Shown here: positions 35,786-44,041 of the stretch, piece by piece | Position numbering within the stretch: the first letter of the stretch is position 1 | Layout: each line of letters begins with the position of its first letter | NCBI GenBank assembly: GCA_003820375.1 | Contig: RPQH01000002.1 | Coordinates: forward strand, 1-64,000 | DNA: 64,000 nucleotides | From: Ignavibacteriota bacterium | GTDB taxonomy: Bacteria > Bacteroidota > Ignavibacteria > Tepidaquicellales > OLB5 | Reading direction: 5' to 3' | Notes under the pieces: model-generated | What the model was told of the DNA's origin: nothing | What the model saw: the letters and a program-made list of their open reading frames with translations, nothing else | Databases searched by the model: none | Program-made: the position numbers and the translations under genes

Positions 35786-37792
35786 ATGAACAAAGGCAAA
35801 TATCCGCCAAATTCCTATTATGGAAGTACTGAATTAAAAACTACTACAGAGTTTATTGAAGAATGTTTTAATCTTATACTGAATGGGCTTGTACGCCCGG
35901 GACTTATCATAAGAAAGGTCGATAATGGAGTGCTTGATACGCCATTTCTTGTAACAGGCACCAATCAGGATGCCGATTCCCCGTCTATCTCGGTTAATGG
36001 CGGTGTATTTATCAGGCAGTATGGGGGTGTTTACAGGATAATTGAATCAAAACCTGCAAGCTTCGCTATAGATTCTGCAACTTACCAGCCCGGCACTTAT
36101 AATATCTCTCTTGTTGCAGGGGTAAGCAGTTATGAAAAAGGCACTTTAACATTTACAAATGCAAGCAATTCAGTAACCATAAATAATGGAAATTTTAATC
36201 ACCTGAGACCTTACGGTTACATAGTTGTTTCTGATGATACAGGTGCAAGCACTGCATATAAAGTTATAGAAGTGCATAATGAAAGCGTTATACTTGAGAA
36301 TGTTTACACAGGTGAGACAAAAAGCAATGTAAAATGGAAAGTAGGAGCCCGCTTCCCGGTGAATGCTACCCCGCAAAATGCTAATGACATGCTTTTATAT
36401 GAATATGATAACAGCGAAATAAAAATTTCACAGAAGAACCTTGGCATAGTGCTTGCTGAAATGACAGTTCTGGAGGGCTCCACACCAGGGTCTATTTCTA
36501 TCAATGTTACTGACAGAAGGCAAAGCTCGGTTGCTGTGTTTAACAATAACGCCGCCAATGCCGATGATGTGATAGACGGGCAGTATAACCGTATTACAAC
36601 AATTGAAGAAAAAGCACAGGCACAGCGGCTTGATAGGGTTGTAAACGATACTTTTACTAGGGGAATTAGAAAAGGTTATGCGGCAGGTGATATGGTAATA
36701 TCCGGCGGTAATCTTGTATTTGGCGCAATAAAAGCTTATGATAATACAGGTAAGAGGATTGAGATACCTGCCGGCACATCAATAAACCTTGATGCCTTAT
36801 TATTGAATACAGGTGCTAATTATCTTTATGTATATTACAAAGAGCCCAACAGCTATGATTTTACCTGGAACCTGCCTGTGCCAAAAGGGATGCATGTGTT
36901 TTTAGCAGAGGTAAATAAAAGCGAAACTGTTGGCGGCGGCGGAGGGGATGCCTCTACATATAGTCCTTACACAGTAACACCCGGAAGCTACAGGAGCAGC
37001 ATAAAATCAAACTCGTTTATTAGTGAAGGAAAAATATTAGATACCAGTGCCAGCGATATACCATCACTGGATAAGCTTGCATGGACAGAAGGCGAGATAT
37101 TTTATAACCCGCTGGATAAAACATATTATTATATAAAATCAGTAGAAACCCAAATCAATGCAAATACAAAAACCGGTACAACAACAGTTATTAATTATGT
37201 TGCTGAGAAAATGGTGAATTTGAGTTATTTAACACAGACAATTGATTCATTAAAACATCAAGAGAGATTGAGATTTGCTTTATATCCCTATGCAAATAAG
37301 AAAAACTGGTTTTTATTTAATGGAATTGGTGCTCCATGTCCAGTTGGCTATGAATTTTTAATAGTTGAGTGGAAAATAGGTTTTTTTGATACTAGCTTAA
37401 TTAATGATAATTATTCCATAATTGATTATATGGGTGGGTTACAATCTCAACATTCTTTTGATGCGAAGATCACAAGTGAAAATGGAAAATGGAATGCACC
37501 TTTGACAAAGACAAAAGGACTCAACAATATCGATTTAAGTTCTACAAAATATATTTCAAATTCTACTGTTGGAATATTCTTTAATGGAACTGCAGGAACA
37601 AGAACAATTGATTTACGTGTTAATGGAAATAATGTAGATAGTGTAAATATGGAAAGTGAGGGATTTATACCGGATGGCGGTGGTGGTACACCAATAAATA
37701 AATTATATATTGTAGAGGTTACTATACAATTAACTTCCGGAGCAAGGATTATAAATACGCAACAACAAAATCAAAACCAGAATGTAAGTTAA
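35786..37792 (+). CDS. Large tail fibre / receptor-binding protein
   Basis: 668 residues, with a strong ribosome binding site (AAGGAGG). The N-terminal part (about 1-330) looks like a baseplate-attachment and strand-rich section (PGTYNISLVAGVSSYEKGTLTFTN; NDMLLYEYDNSEIKISQKN). A helix-beta region with a Gly-rich hinge (VGGGGGDAS, about residue 390) follows. The last about 170 residues (from TIDSLKHQERLRFALYPYANKKNWF) are encoded by clearly more AT-rich DNA than the rest, and would be the receptor-binding end. It is the last structural gene, followed by a strong terminator. No DGR-type repeat or reverse transcriptase is present. Confidence 0.7.
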   Translation: MNKGKYPPNSYYGSTELKTTTEFIEECFNLILNGLVRPGLIIRKVDNGVLDTPFLVTGTNQDADSPSISVNGGVFIRQYGGVYRIIESKPASFAIDSATYQPGTYNISLVAGVSSYEKGTLTFTNASNSVTINNGNFNHLRPYGYIVVSDDTGASTAYKVIEVHNESVILENVYTGETKSNVKWKVGARFPVNATPQNANDMLLYEYDNSEIKISQKNLGIVLAEMTVLEGSTPGSISINVTDRRQSSVAVFNNNAANADDVIDGQYNRITTIEEKAQAQRLDRVVNDTFTRGIRKGYAAGDMVISGGNLVFGAIKAYDNTGKRIEIPAGTSINLDALLLNTGANYLYVYYKEPNSYDFTWNLPVPKGMHVFLAEVNKSETVGGGGGDASTYSPYTVTPGSYRSSIKSNSFISEGKILDTSASDIPSLDKLAWTEGEIFYNPLDKTYYYIKSVETQINANTKTGTTTVINYVAEKMVNLSYLTQTIDSLKHQERLRFALYPYANKKNWFLFNGIGAPCPVGYEFLIVEWKIGFFDTSLINDNYSIIDYMGGLQSQHSFDAKITSENGKWNAPLTKTKGLNNIDLSSTKYISNSTVGIFFNGTAGTRTIDLRVNGNNVDSVNMESEGFIPDGGGGTPINKLYIVEVTIQLTSGARIINTQQQNQNQNVS

Positions 37793-37825
37793 TCAAAACA
37801 AATTATTAATGCTTCTATCCTAATT

Positions 37826-37857
37826 AAGACGGTTTTCTACGAAAACCGTCTTTTTAT
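37826..37857 (+). terminator. Rho-independent terminator of the baseplate/fibre operon
   Basis: AAGACGGTTTTC (37826-37837) pairs with GAAAACCGTCTT (37841-37852), 3-nt loop, then T-tract. Its stem begins AAGACGGT like the terminators at 40544 and 43148. Confidence 0.9.
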
Positions 37858-38126
37858 TTAATAAATAAATGCTATAAAATTAATAAAATCAGATAATTGG
37901 CTATAAATTAATCATAATTATTTATATAATTATTCATATTGTATTCAAATAAATTGGATTGATTTTCAGCAACATATGAAGATTTATTTGTTTGCATTTT
38001 CTTTTACATTAGTCAATATTTGTATAAATAAATATTTGACAAATAAATATTGTAATATTTTCGTTTAGTATATTTAGTTTTTTTTAAATAGAAATCATTA
38101 TCAATAATAAAAATAAAAGATTTATT

Positions 38127-39401
38127 ATGAAAAATAAATTTCTTTTAATAACTTTGTTGTTTTTTATCCAATTTTCAACAGCTCAATGGGTAGAACAAAA
38201 CATTGGACAGACAAATAATTTAACATCTATTTCAGCTATAAATGACAATATCACTTGGGTTGCTTCAACTTTTAGGTATATATACAGATCTACAAATGGA
38301 GGTACTTCATGGAGTACAGTTTATAATTCGAATGATGGAACATATATTATTTACTGTATCTATGCAATTAGCACAGATACAGCATTGTTCTCTGTAGGTT
38401 CAGGCGGTTCTATGATTAAAAGAACAATAGATGGAGGTATAAATTGGTCAACTGTTCAAAGTTTCTCAAGTAATAGAATTAGATCAATTTTTATGTTATC
38501 ACCAAATGGAATATTTATAGGGGACTATCCAAACGCTACAAGATGGTCAATTTACAAGACTAATAATAGCGGTAATACTTGGGATTCTTCAGGTTTGTTC
38601 CTAGCTAAATTATCTGATGAAATAACATTTAATAACAGTATGGCAGTAATTGGCTCTAATATATGGTTTGCTTCAAATAAAAACAAAATCTATCATTCAA
38701 CTGATTTTGGTACAACGTGGCAAATACAGAATCCATATTGGAACTCGTCAAACACCATGTCAAATAGGTTTGTTTGGTTTAATAATTTGAACAATGGAAT
38801 AACAAATGTTGAAAATCAATTCAGTTATACAACTAATGGAGGAAATAACTGGTTACCAATGCAGCAACAATTGTCTGAAGCGATTGTATCTGGAATAACT
38901 GGAACCGGTATGAAGTATTGGTGTTCAATTGATAAGAAAATATATAGTACAACTAATACAGGAACAAACTGGGTATTGGAATACACTTCGCCAGATGCAT
39001 ATTTCTATAATTATTTTTCAAAATCAAGAGTTGGTACTTGTGCATGGGCAACAAGAAATAATGGGGGTCTATCCAAAGGCACTAACATCACCGGCATCTC
39101 ATCCATCATTACAGAAGTACCGGCATCATATAATTTATATCAGAATTATCCGAATCCGTTTAACCCATCAACAAAGATTCGCTTCGCTGTAGCGTCAAAC
39201 GTGAAACGTGAAATGTCAAATGTAAAGCTGGTAATATTCGACATACTCGGTAAAGAAATCTCAACTCTTGTGAACGAAAAATTAAAGCCCGGCGAGTATG
39301 AGGTGGAGTGGAATGCAAGTGATTATCCTTCTGGAGTATATTTCTACAGGTTGATAACAGACGGATTCAGCGATACTAAGAAGATGACACTTGTGAAATA
39401 A
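38127..39401 (+). CDS. T9SS cargo protein with YCF48-like repeats
   Basis: 424 residues. Signal peptide (MKNKFLLITLLFFIQFSTAQ), then YCF48/BNR-like repeats (RSTNGGTSWSTV, KRTIDGGINWST, KTNNSGNTWDSS, STTNTGTNWVLE) to about residue 325. It ends in a T9SS sorting domain (YNLYQNYPNPFNPSTKIRF ... GVYFYRLITDGFSDTKKMTLVK). It lies alone between the terminators at 37826 and 39423 and lacks the late promoter, so like the gene at 26865 it is a separately expressed passenger in the tail locus. Family calls are firm; biological role unknown. Confidence 0.85.
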   Translation: MKNKFLLITLLFFIQFSTAQWVEQNIGQTNNLTSISAINDNITWVASTFRYIYRSTNGGTSWSTVYNSNDGTYIIYCIYAISTDTALFSVGSGGSMIKRTIDGGINWSTVQSFSSNRIRSIFMLSPNGIFIGDYPNATRWSIYKTNNSGNTWDSSGLFLAKLSDEITFNNSMAVIGSNIWFASNKNKIYHSTDFGTTWQIQNPYWNSSNTMSNRFVWFNNLNNGITNVENQFSYTTNGGNNWLPMQQQLSEAIVSGITGTGMKYWCSIDKKIYSTTNTGTNWVLEYTSPDAYFYNYFSKSRVGTCAWATRNNGGLSKGTNITGISSIITEVPASYNLYQNYPNPFNPSTKIRFAVASNVKREMSNVKLVIFDILGKEISTLVNEKLKPGEYEVEWNASDYPSGVYFYRLITDGFSDTKKMTLVK

Positions 39402-39422
39402 AACCATATATTATTTATTTAT

Positions 39423-39461
39423 AAAGAAGCTGTATCCAAAAACAGCTTCTTTTTTTTTTAA
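39423..39461 (+). terminator. Rho-independent terminator after T9SS gene
   Basis: AAAGAAGCTGT (39423-39433) pairs with ACAGCTTCTTT (39442-39452) followed by a long T-tract. Confidence 0.9.
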
Positions 39462-39489
39462 AATCCACATTTCCGCTGCCCTTAAAATT

Positions 39490-39533
39490 GTCTCCATAAA
39501 AAATTTATAGAACCGCCCCGCGTATTATTTTTG
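39490..39533 (+). promoter_or_regulatory. Late promoter 4 (GTCTC/AGAAC class)
   Basis: GTCTC at 39490, AGAAC at 39509, TATTTTTG at 39526-39533; the same 19-nt and 12-nt spacing with one base change in the second half-site. It drives the first lysis operon (39679-40494). Confidence 0.75.
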
Positions 39534-39678
39534 TATATAATCTATGTTTTCATAGATGAGAATAGCTTTATTAATACGTAGCTGGCAGTTCAAACAGAAC
39601 ATTTTTTAAAAAAAGATAATAATAAACTATAAATGCCTAATAATAATGTATACTTTCTGCATTCTTCTTCAATTAGAT

Positions 39679-39996
39679 ATGGTAATAAAAGACGGTACAT
39701 TGATTGGTATAATTTTAACACTGCTTGGAATAATGATTTTGATATTAAGAGAGTGGATTAAGACCAGGAACGACATAAAGGAGCTCCATGAAGAAAGTAT
39801 AAAAACGCACAGGGAATTCTCGGCAGCTTATAAATTATTAACTGAAAAAACTCTGCAGGCAATTTATGATAATAAAGAAGCAACAAACAGCATTAAATCA
39901 ACTTTACTTATTACAAAAGAAGTAACCAACGAGCTTAAAAATGCAATTGACATAATGACACAAACAATAATTAACAGCTTCAGCAGAAGAAATTAA
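39679..39996 (+). CDS. Small membrane protein with coiled coil (XhlA-type holin partner)
   Basis: 105 residues from the ATG at 39679; a longer frame to 39646 adds an unlikely leader. One transmembrane helix (about 8-25, GTLIGIILTLLGIMILIL) and a long charged helical tail (TRNDIKELHEESIKTHREFSAAYKLL). This is the build of XhlA-like haemolysin/holin-accessory proteins in phage and PBSX-type lysis cassettes. It is followed by the holin-like gene and expressed from late promoter 4. Function is inferred from topology and place. Confidence 0.6.
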   Translation: MVIKDGTLIGIILTLLGIMILILREWIKTRNDIKELHEESIKTHREFSAAYKLLTEKTLQAIYDNKEATNSIKSTLLITKEVTNELKNAIDIMTQTIINSFSRRN

Positions 39997-40026
39997 TATT
40001 TTTTAAAAATTAATTATAAAATAATT

Positions 40027-40494
40027 ATGCAATCAATAAATGTAAATACAGGCAGCTTTGACATAATGAACTTTATATTTTCTCTTATTCTTATGATTGT
40101 ATTCCTGTCTTTCTTTATGGAAGGAATCAGGTTTTTTTTCACAAGCATTCAGGAAATGGTCCAGCCAACATCAAAAGTGAATGATACGGTATATGTGATG
40201 AGCTTAAAGATACCCGGGTGGATAGAAAAAATATTTCTTGCCTTGGCAATAATAGCATCTATTATTATAGTAAGAGGCATGCTGGACCTTGATGTAAAAT
40301 TTAACCTTACAGCCCAGGGTTACCGTGCAATGTTTGAAATGGGTATTGCAATGGGATTTTTATCACTTGGTTATACACTTGCCGGTCCTTTAATAGCAAG
40401 AAACCTCACATTAAAAATATTGAAGAAATATAAGTTCTCAGATATAGAAGTAATAACAGGTGAAGAATATTTAGCACTTGGAAAGAATAAGTAA
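40027..40494 (+). CDS. Holin-like membrane protein
   Basis: 155 residues with about three hydrophobic helices (13-35, 60-77 and 97-118 approximately) and a basic C-terminal helix (LKILKKYKFSDIEV). The topology and place, after a small single-span protein and before spanin and endolysin genes, fit a class I holin, which opens the inner membrane for the endolysin. No sequence family is recognised. It ends 50 nt before a strong terminator. Confidence 0.55.
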   Translation: MQSINVNTGSFDIMNFIFSLILMIVFLSFFMEGIRFFFTSIQEMVQPTSKVNDTVYVMSLKIPGWIEKIFLALAIIASIIIVRGMLDLDVKFNLTAQGYRAMFEMGIAMGFLSLGYTLAGPLIARNLTLKILKKYKFSDIEVITGEEYLALGKNK

Positions 40495-40543
40495 ATAATT
40501 CGCACAGAAGAGAAAAATTAATTAATTTATTCCTTTCCCCTAT

Positions 40544-40577
40544 AAGACGGTCTTAGAATTAGACCGTCTTTTTTTAA
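40544..40577 (+). terminator. Rho-independent terminator of the holin operon
   Basis: AAGACGGTCT (40544-40553) pairs with AGACCGTCTT (40561-40570), 7-nt loop, then T-tract. Confidence 0.9.
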
Positions 40578-40586
40578 TTATAGATT

Positions 40587-40645
40587 TACCACCACCTCAC
40601 CCCAACCCCTCTCCTTTGGAGAGGAATTGGGGTGAGGTGGTGGTA
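40587..40645. repeat. 59-bp near-perfect palindrome
   Basis: TACCACCACCTCACCCCAA at the left end is matched by its reverse complement at the right end, with an inner CCTCTCC/GGAGAGG stem and a TTT loop. The inner 'CCTCTCC TTT GGAGAGG' is a word seen in dispersed repeats of several bacterial phyla. It follows the holin terminator and is not needed for it. Confidence 0.85.
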
Positions 40646-41439
40646 TGTAAATTCAGAGTTGGGTTCAAAACAGTGTTAAGTTAGGGTCAAGTTGAGTCGG
40701 TGTTGGGTCTTAGTTGGCATCAAGTTGGGTCATCGTTTTTGAAAAACAGGGCTTAACTCATTGCAATATAAGCGGATAACGCCGTCAGAGATGTAAGATT
40801 TTTGATTTAGGAATTGCGATTTTGAGCCGGAATCACAACTTTTTCATCAAAATAAAACTTCACTATATCATTAACCATTATCGCTAGGGGAAAATTTTGG
40901 TTGCAAATTATTGTCGCTGTTGTTGGAGGAGTTAAATTAAAACTTTAAGCTCATCCGTGTCAATTATATAATCATCCACCTGCCCTCCGGTAAACCGGAT
41001 CTTCGACCTTCGAAGAGGGAACTCCTATCCTTATCAATCTGATAAATTTGATGAATCTGACAAATCTGATAAATCTGCGCAAAAACACTCCATACACTCT
41101 AAGCACTCTATACACTACAAACTATTATCAGATAAAACTTGACAATTAGTAATTACTATATTAATTTATGATAGTAGTGATTTTATTATGTAAAATCACA
41201 CACAATCGTTCTTTGATAATATTGTAATAAATTATAGCATGTCGTAATATTGTTTAGATATGCGGCTCACGAATTTGGTTAGATTTTGGAATGATGAAAA
41301 AAATATGTATTAAAAAAAGGATAGTAACAATTTTTGTTACCTGTAAACGGGTAAATCACGGCACTTAAGGATAACTTTTACTTTTCCCTTTGGAAAAATT
41401 AACGCCAATACGGGTATTAAATATGGCTCATGAAAAATA
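40646..41439. other. Gene-free stretch with low-complexity repeats
   Basis: About 800 nt with no convincing gene. It holds loose repeats of 'AGTTGGGTC' (40655-40735), an 'AATCTGATAAA'-type low-complexity block (41034-41080), a hairpin (GTAACA/TGTTAC near 41324-41342) and TTGACA near 41143 before the palindrome TAGTAATTACTA. The long insertion separates the holin operon from the spanin/endolysin operon and looks like decayed or inserted DNA. Confidence 0.6.
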
Positions 41440-41483
41440 GTCTACAAAAAATAATTAAGGAACCGATTATGTAATTAAATTTG
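41440..41483 (+). promoter_or_regulatory. Late promoter 5 (GTCTA/GGAAC class)
   Basis: GTCTA at 41440, GGAAC at 41459, TAAATTTG at 41476-41483, again the 19-nt and 12-nt spacing. The first ATG (41485) is only two bases past the -7 box, so the true start of the next gene is more likely the in-frame ATG at 41497. Confidence 0.75.
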
Positions 41484-41496
41484 TATGAGCGAAATT

Positions 41497-41862
41497 ATGA
41501 ATCTAAAAACTTCAATAATAGTAATTACCTGCACAATAATAATAACAGCGGCTGCTGTTTGCTTCATTACACAAAGAACTACGGTTTATGACCCGCTGGA
41601 TGACCCGGAAATTCAGAAAATAATACGTGAGACAGAGCTTAAGGATTCATTGAACAATGAAATAATTGAAGTATTGCAGGAAAGGATAAATGACAAGCAG
41701 TTTGTTATCGAAAATATATTGTTAAAAGAAGTTGAGGAATCTAAAAGCAAAGTCAGGGAATATTATATAAGGAAAGATTCGGAATCAAAATACATCAAAT
41801 CACTTGATGAATACCACTTAGAAAAAGATATTAACTCAAAACTCAGGAAAAGAAAAAATTGA
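41497..41862 (+). CDS. i-spanin-like (Rz-type) membrane protein
   Basis: 121 residues from the ATG at 41497 (an ATG at 41485 lies at the promoter itself). N-terminal membrane anchor (SIIVITCTIIITAAAVCFIT) followed by a charged helical periplasmic part (QKIIRETELKDSLNNEIIEV), with no catalytic motif. This fits the inner-membrane spanin that follows or precedes endolysins. The next gene starts on a TTGA overlap. Family similarity is by architecture only. Confidence 0.55.
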   Translation: MNLKTSIIVITCTIIITAAAVCFITQRTTVYDPLDDPEIQKIIRETELKDSLNNEIIEVLQERINDKQFVIENILLKEVEESKSKVREYYIRKDSESKYIKSLDEYHLEKDINSKLRKRKN

Positions 41863-42419
41863 AAAGCTTCTTAATTATAATCCTTCTGACATTCATTCTG
41901 GCAGTTAAGCTTAACGCACAGGATACAGCTTTACCATTTAAATATCTTGGAAATGGTAAATGGCAGACTTATACTGAATACGTAAGGCAGTATGACCTGG
42001 ATCTTTCATTACTGACTTTCTACGACAGTGCTTATATAGAAATTGAAAAACAAAATGGTATTTACAGGTCGGTTATTGATTCTTTAAATTCAGAGATAGC
42101 AATGTACAAAAAAATAATAGAAGCTAAGAATAGTGTAATATCGAATAAGATGGAATTAATAAAAGAGCTTGAGAAACCAAGGGAAATCAAATCCGGAAAT
42201 TCGAATAAGAACAGTTTTATTGTTTATAAAGGATTGTTTTTAAATCTAGGAGCCAGGTACATAATAGATTCTCTTAACGCTTCAGCTTACGGGATTTTTT
42301 CTGACTTAAAGTATTTCGGTTCACTGGATGCAGAGTTACTAATTATGGAAAAATTAAAGTTCAATATAGAATTAATTTACCCGCCTGAGATAAGACTGAA
42401 AGGAGGAATCCGGCTTTGA
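41859..42419 (+). CDS. Exported protein, possible outer-membrane spanin partner
   Basis: 186 residues from a TTG overlapping the previous stop (TTGA). Signal peptide KSFLIIILLTFILAVKLNAQ, then a short globular part, a coiled coil (SVIDSLNSEIAMYKKIIEAK to about 110) and a beta-rich C-terminus (FGSLDAELLIMEKLKFNIEL). There is no lipobox Cys, so it is not a classical Rz1 lipoprotein. It may contact the i-spanin or the outer membrane. It sits between spanin-like and endolysin genes with translational overlap on both sides. Role is inferred from place. Confidence 0.5.
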   Translation: MKSFLIIILLTFILAVKLNAQDTALPFKYLGNGKWQTYTEYVRQYDLDLSLLTFYDSAYIEIEKQNGIYRSVIDSLNSEIAMYKKIIEAKNSVISNKMELIKELEKPREIKSGNSNKNSFIVYKGLFLNLGARYIIDSLNASAYGIFSDLKYFGSLDAELLIMEKLKFNIELIYPPEIRLKGGIRL

Positions 42420-43096
42420 TAGATGGAAAATATTTCTTTGATAATTATCCCTTCAGACCATTAAGTGAGACAGGTGTAATGACAATAAATAAGATATTTG
42501 AATTTTATGATAAGGATGAAGGGTATACTAACCTCAGAGAATTGGCTTATGTATTAGCGACAGCATTTCACGAATCGGCATTCACATGGCGTACAGATAT
42601 CCGGGAAATAGGAAGAGGAAGAGGCAGAAAGTACGGCGTTTGTGACCCGGTTACAAAGCAGGTTTATTATGGCAGGGGATTATGCCAGTTAACATGGAAA
42701 TACAATTATGAAAAGTTTTCCAGATTACTGGATGAAGACCTTGTTAACGAACCCGACTTAGCGCTTGAAACTGCAAACTCAATTTCAATCCTGATGACTG
42801 GAATGAGAGACGGGATGTTTACATCAAGGAAGCTGTCGTCTTATTTTAATAATAAAGTAACCGACTGGATTAATGCCAGAAGAATTGTCAATGGCACAGA
42901 CTGCGCACACGCCATTGCTGCAAAAGCTATCAAGTTCTACAACTGTCTTAGATATTTTGATAAAGATGAGTGTGATGAAGAACTGGATGTGGCTTCCGTG
43001 GAAATTCCGGATTTTGTTTTGTCGAGTGCAGAGGCGCTAAATGGAAAAGTAATTGAATTAGATGGTGCAGCTTACAAAGCTATCAAAATAACTTAA
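42416..43096 (+). CDS. GH19-type endolysin
   Basis: 226 residues from a TTG overlapping the previous stop (TTGA). GH19 chitinase/lysozyme features: ELAYVLATAFHES with Glu53, DIREIGRG with Glu64 as the probable second acid, the family-typical YYGRGLCQLTWKYNYEKF (84-101), and NARRIVNGTDCAHAIAAKA near residue 158. GH19 endolysins cut peptidoglycan glycan strands to lyse the producing cell. The last about 45 residues (after FDKDECDEELD) are an extra tail of unknown role. It is the last gene of the lysis operon, ended by the terminator at 43148. Substrate call is from the family. Confidence 0.85.
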   Translation: MIDGKYFFDNYPFRPLSETGVMTINKIFEFYDKDEGYTNLRELAYVLATAFHESAFTWRTDIREIGRGRGRKYGVCDPVTKQVYYGRGLCQLTWKYNYEKFSRLLDEDLVNEPDLALETANSISILMTGMRDGMFTSRKLSSYFNNKVTDWINARRIVNGTDCAHAIAAKAIKFYNCLRYFDKDECDEELDVASVEIPDFVLSSAEALNGKVIELDGAAYKAIKIT

Positions 43097-43147
43097 TGTG
43101 ATAAAAGTATCTTCTTTATTCCTCTTAATGATTCCTCCTTTTCCCTT

Positions 43148-43172
43148 AAGACGGTCTTGTGACCGTCTTTAT
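43148..43172 (+). terminator. Rho-independent terminator of the endolysin operon
   Basis: AAGACGGTC (43148-43156) pairs with GACCGTCTT (43161-43169), 4-nt loop. It is the third terminator sharing the AAGACGGT stem. Confidence 0.85.
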
Positions 43173-44041
43173 AATGTAAATCCGGACAACATAGATGTTA
43201 ATTATCCTGCAACATTATGAATTAAATTTGTTTGAATAGTTCGAATTTATATTTAATATTAGAGCTATAAAGGCCAGATATACATATTTTAGAGTTATTT
43301 CACACTTTTTCAAAAAAGCACAACTCAGTAATAAGCAAATATAAATTTTACTATAAAAATTGTTATTTAAGGATTATTATTTAACGATTTTGAGATAGTA
43401 ATAATTGTTTTACTAATGGGTGTATTCATAAACTCCTGAAGCAATTTTATTGAGTTAAAGTCAGTGAAATCTTTTTATAGTTGAAGTAAGATAATTATTA
43501 ATTCTTCTATATTAGAATCATTATTTAATAATTTTACATATGTATAATTTTTACAATTCTCTTCAATTACTTTATTTTTGAAAGATTCTTTAATTCTCCT
43601 GAGTGGTTTACCGGAAGAGTTTTAAGAATTTTACAAAGTATTCTTACTTAAATAGATAGTAGTTGATTTTGGCTATATAGGTAATTCTGTATCTGTTAAA
43701 ATGAAATACAAAGTTTATCGGCAAATTCATCTTGAGTAGAACCATATAATTTATGTCGGAACTTGTAATTTCACTGATATTAATCTTTAATCATTTTTAA
43801 TATTTTTTACCAAATACAAAACTAAAGAATATTCATTGACGTGTTTACTATTATATTAGGTATTGAGAGTATTATGTATATTATCTCAGTTTTTTACTGA
43901 ACAGTAATTTTTTTGAATTGTAAAGAAAATTTAACAGAAAATTTAAATAAAAAAATATAAACAAAAAACTGAATCATTATGAATGAAATTATGTTAATAA
44001 TGTATCTAAAGGATAAAATAACAAATTAAACATATTCGATT
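43173..44041. other. AT-rich gene-free stretch
   Basis: About 870 nt of very AT-rich DNA with no open frame or hairpin I can support. It marks the right edge of the tail locus before decayed sequences begin. Confidence 0.6.

Noticed and set aside
14487-37792. Classical extracellular contractile injection system (Afp/PVC type)
   Set aside because: The AAA+ ATPase and multiple sheath and tube paralogues typical of eCIS are missing, while holin, spanin-like and endolysin genes are present.
35786-37792. Diversity-generating retroelement target in the fibre tip
   Set aside because: No reverse transcriptase gene and no template repeat found near the fibre gene.
14487-43096. Complete prophage
   Set aside because: No terminase, portal, capsid, head protease or replication gene is recognisable among the annotated proteins.
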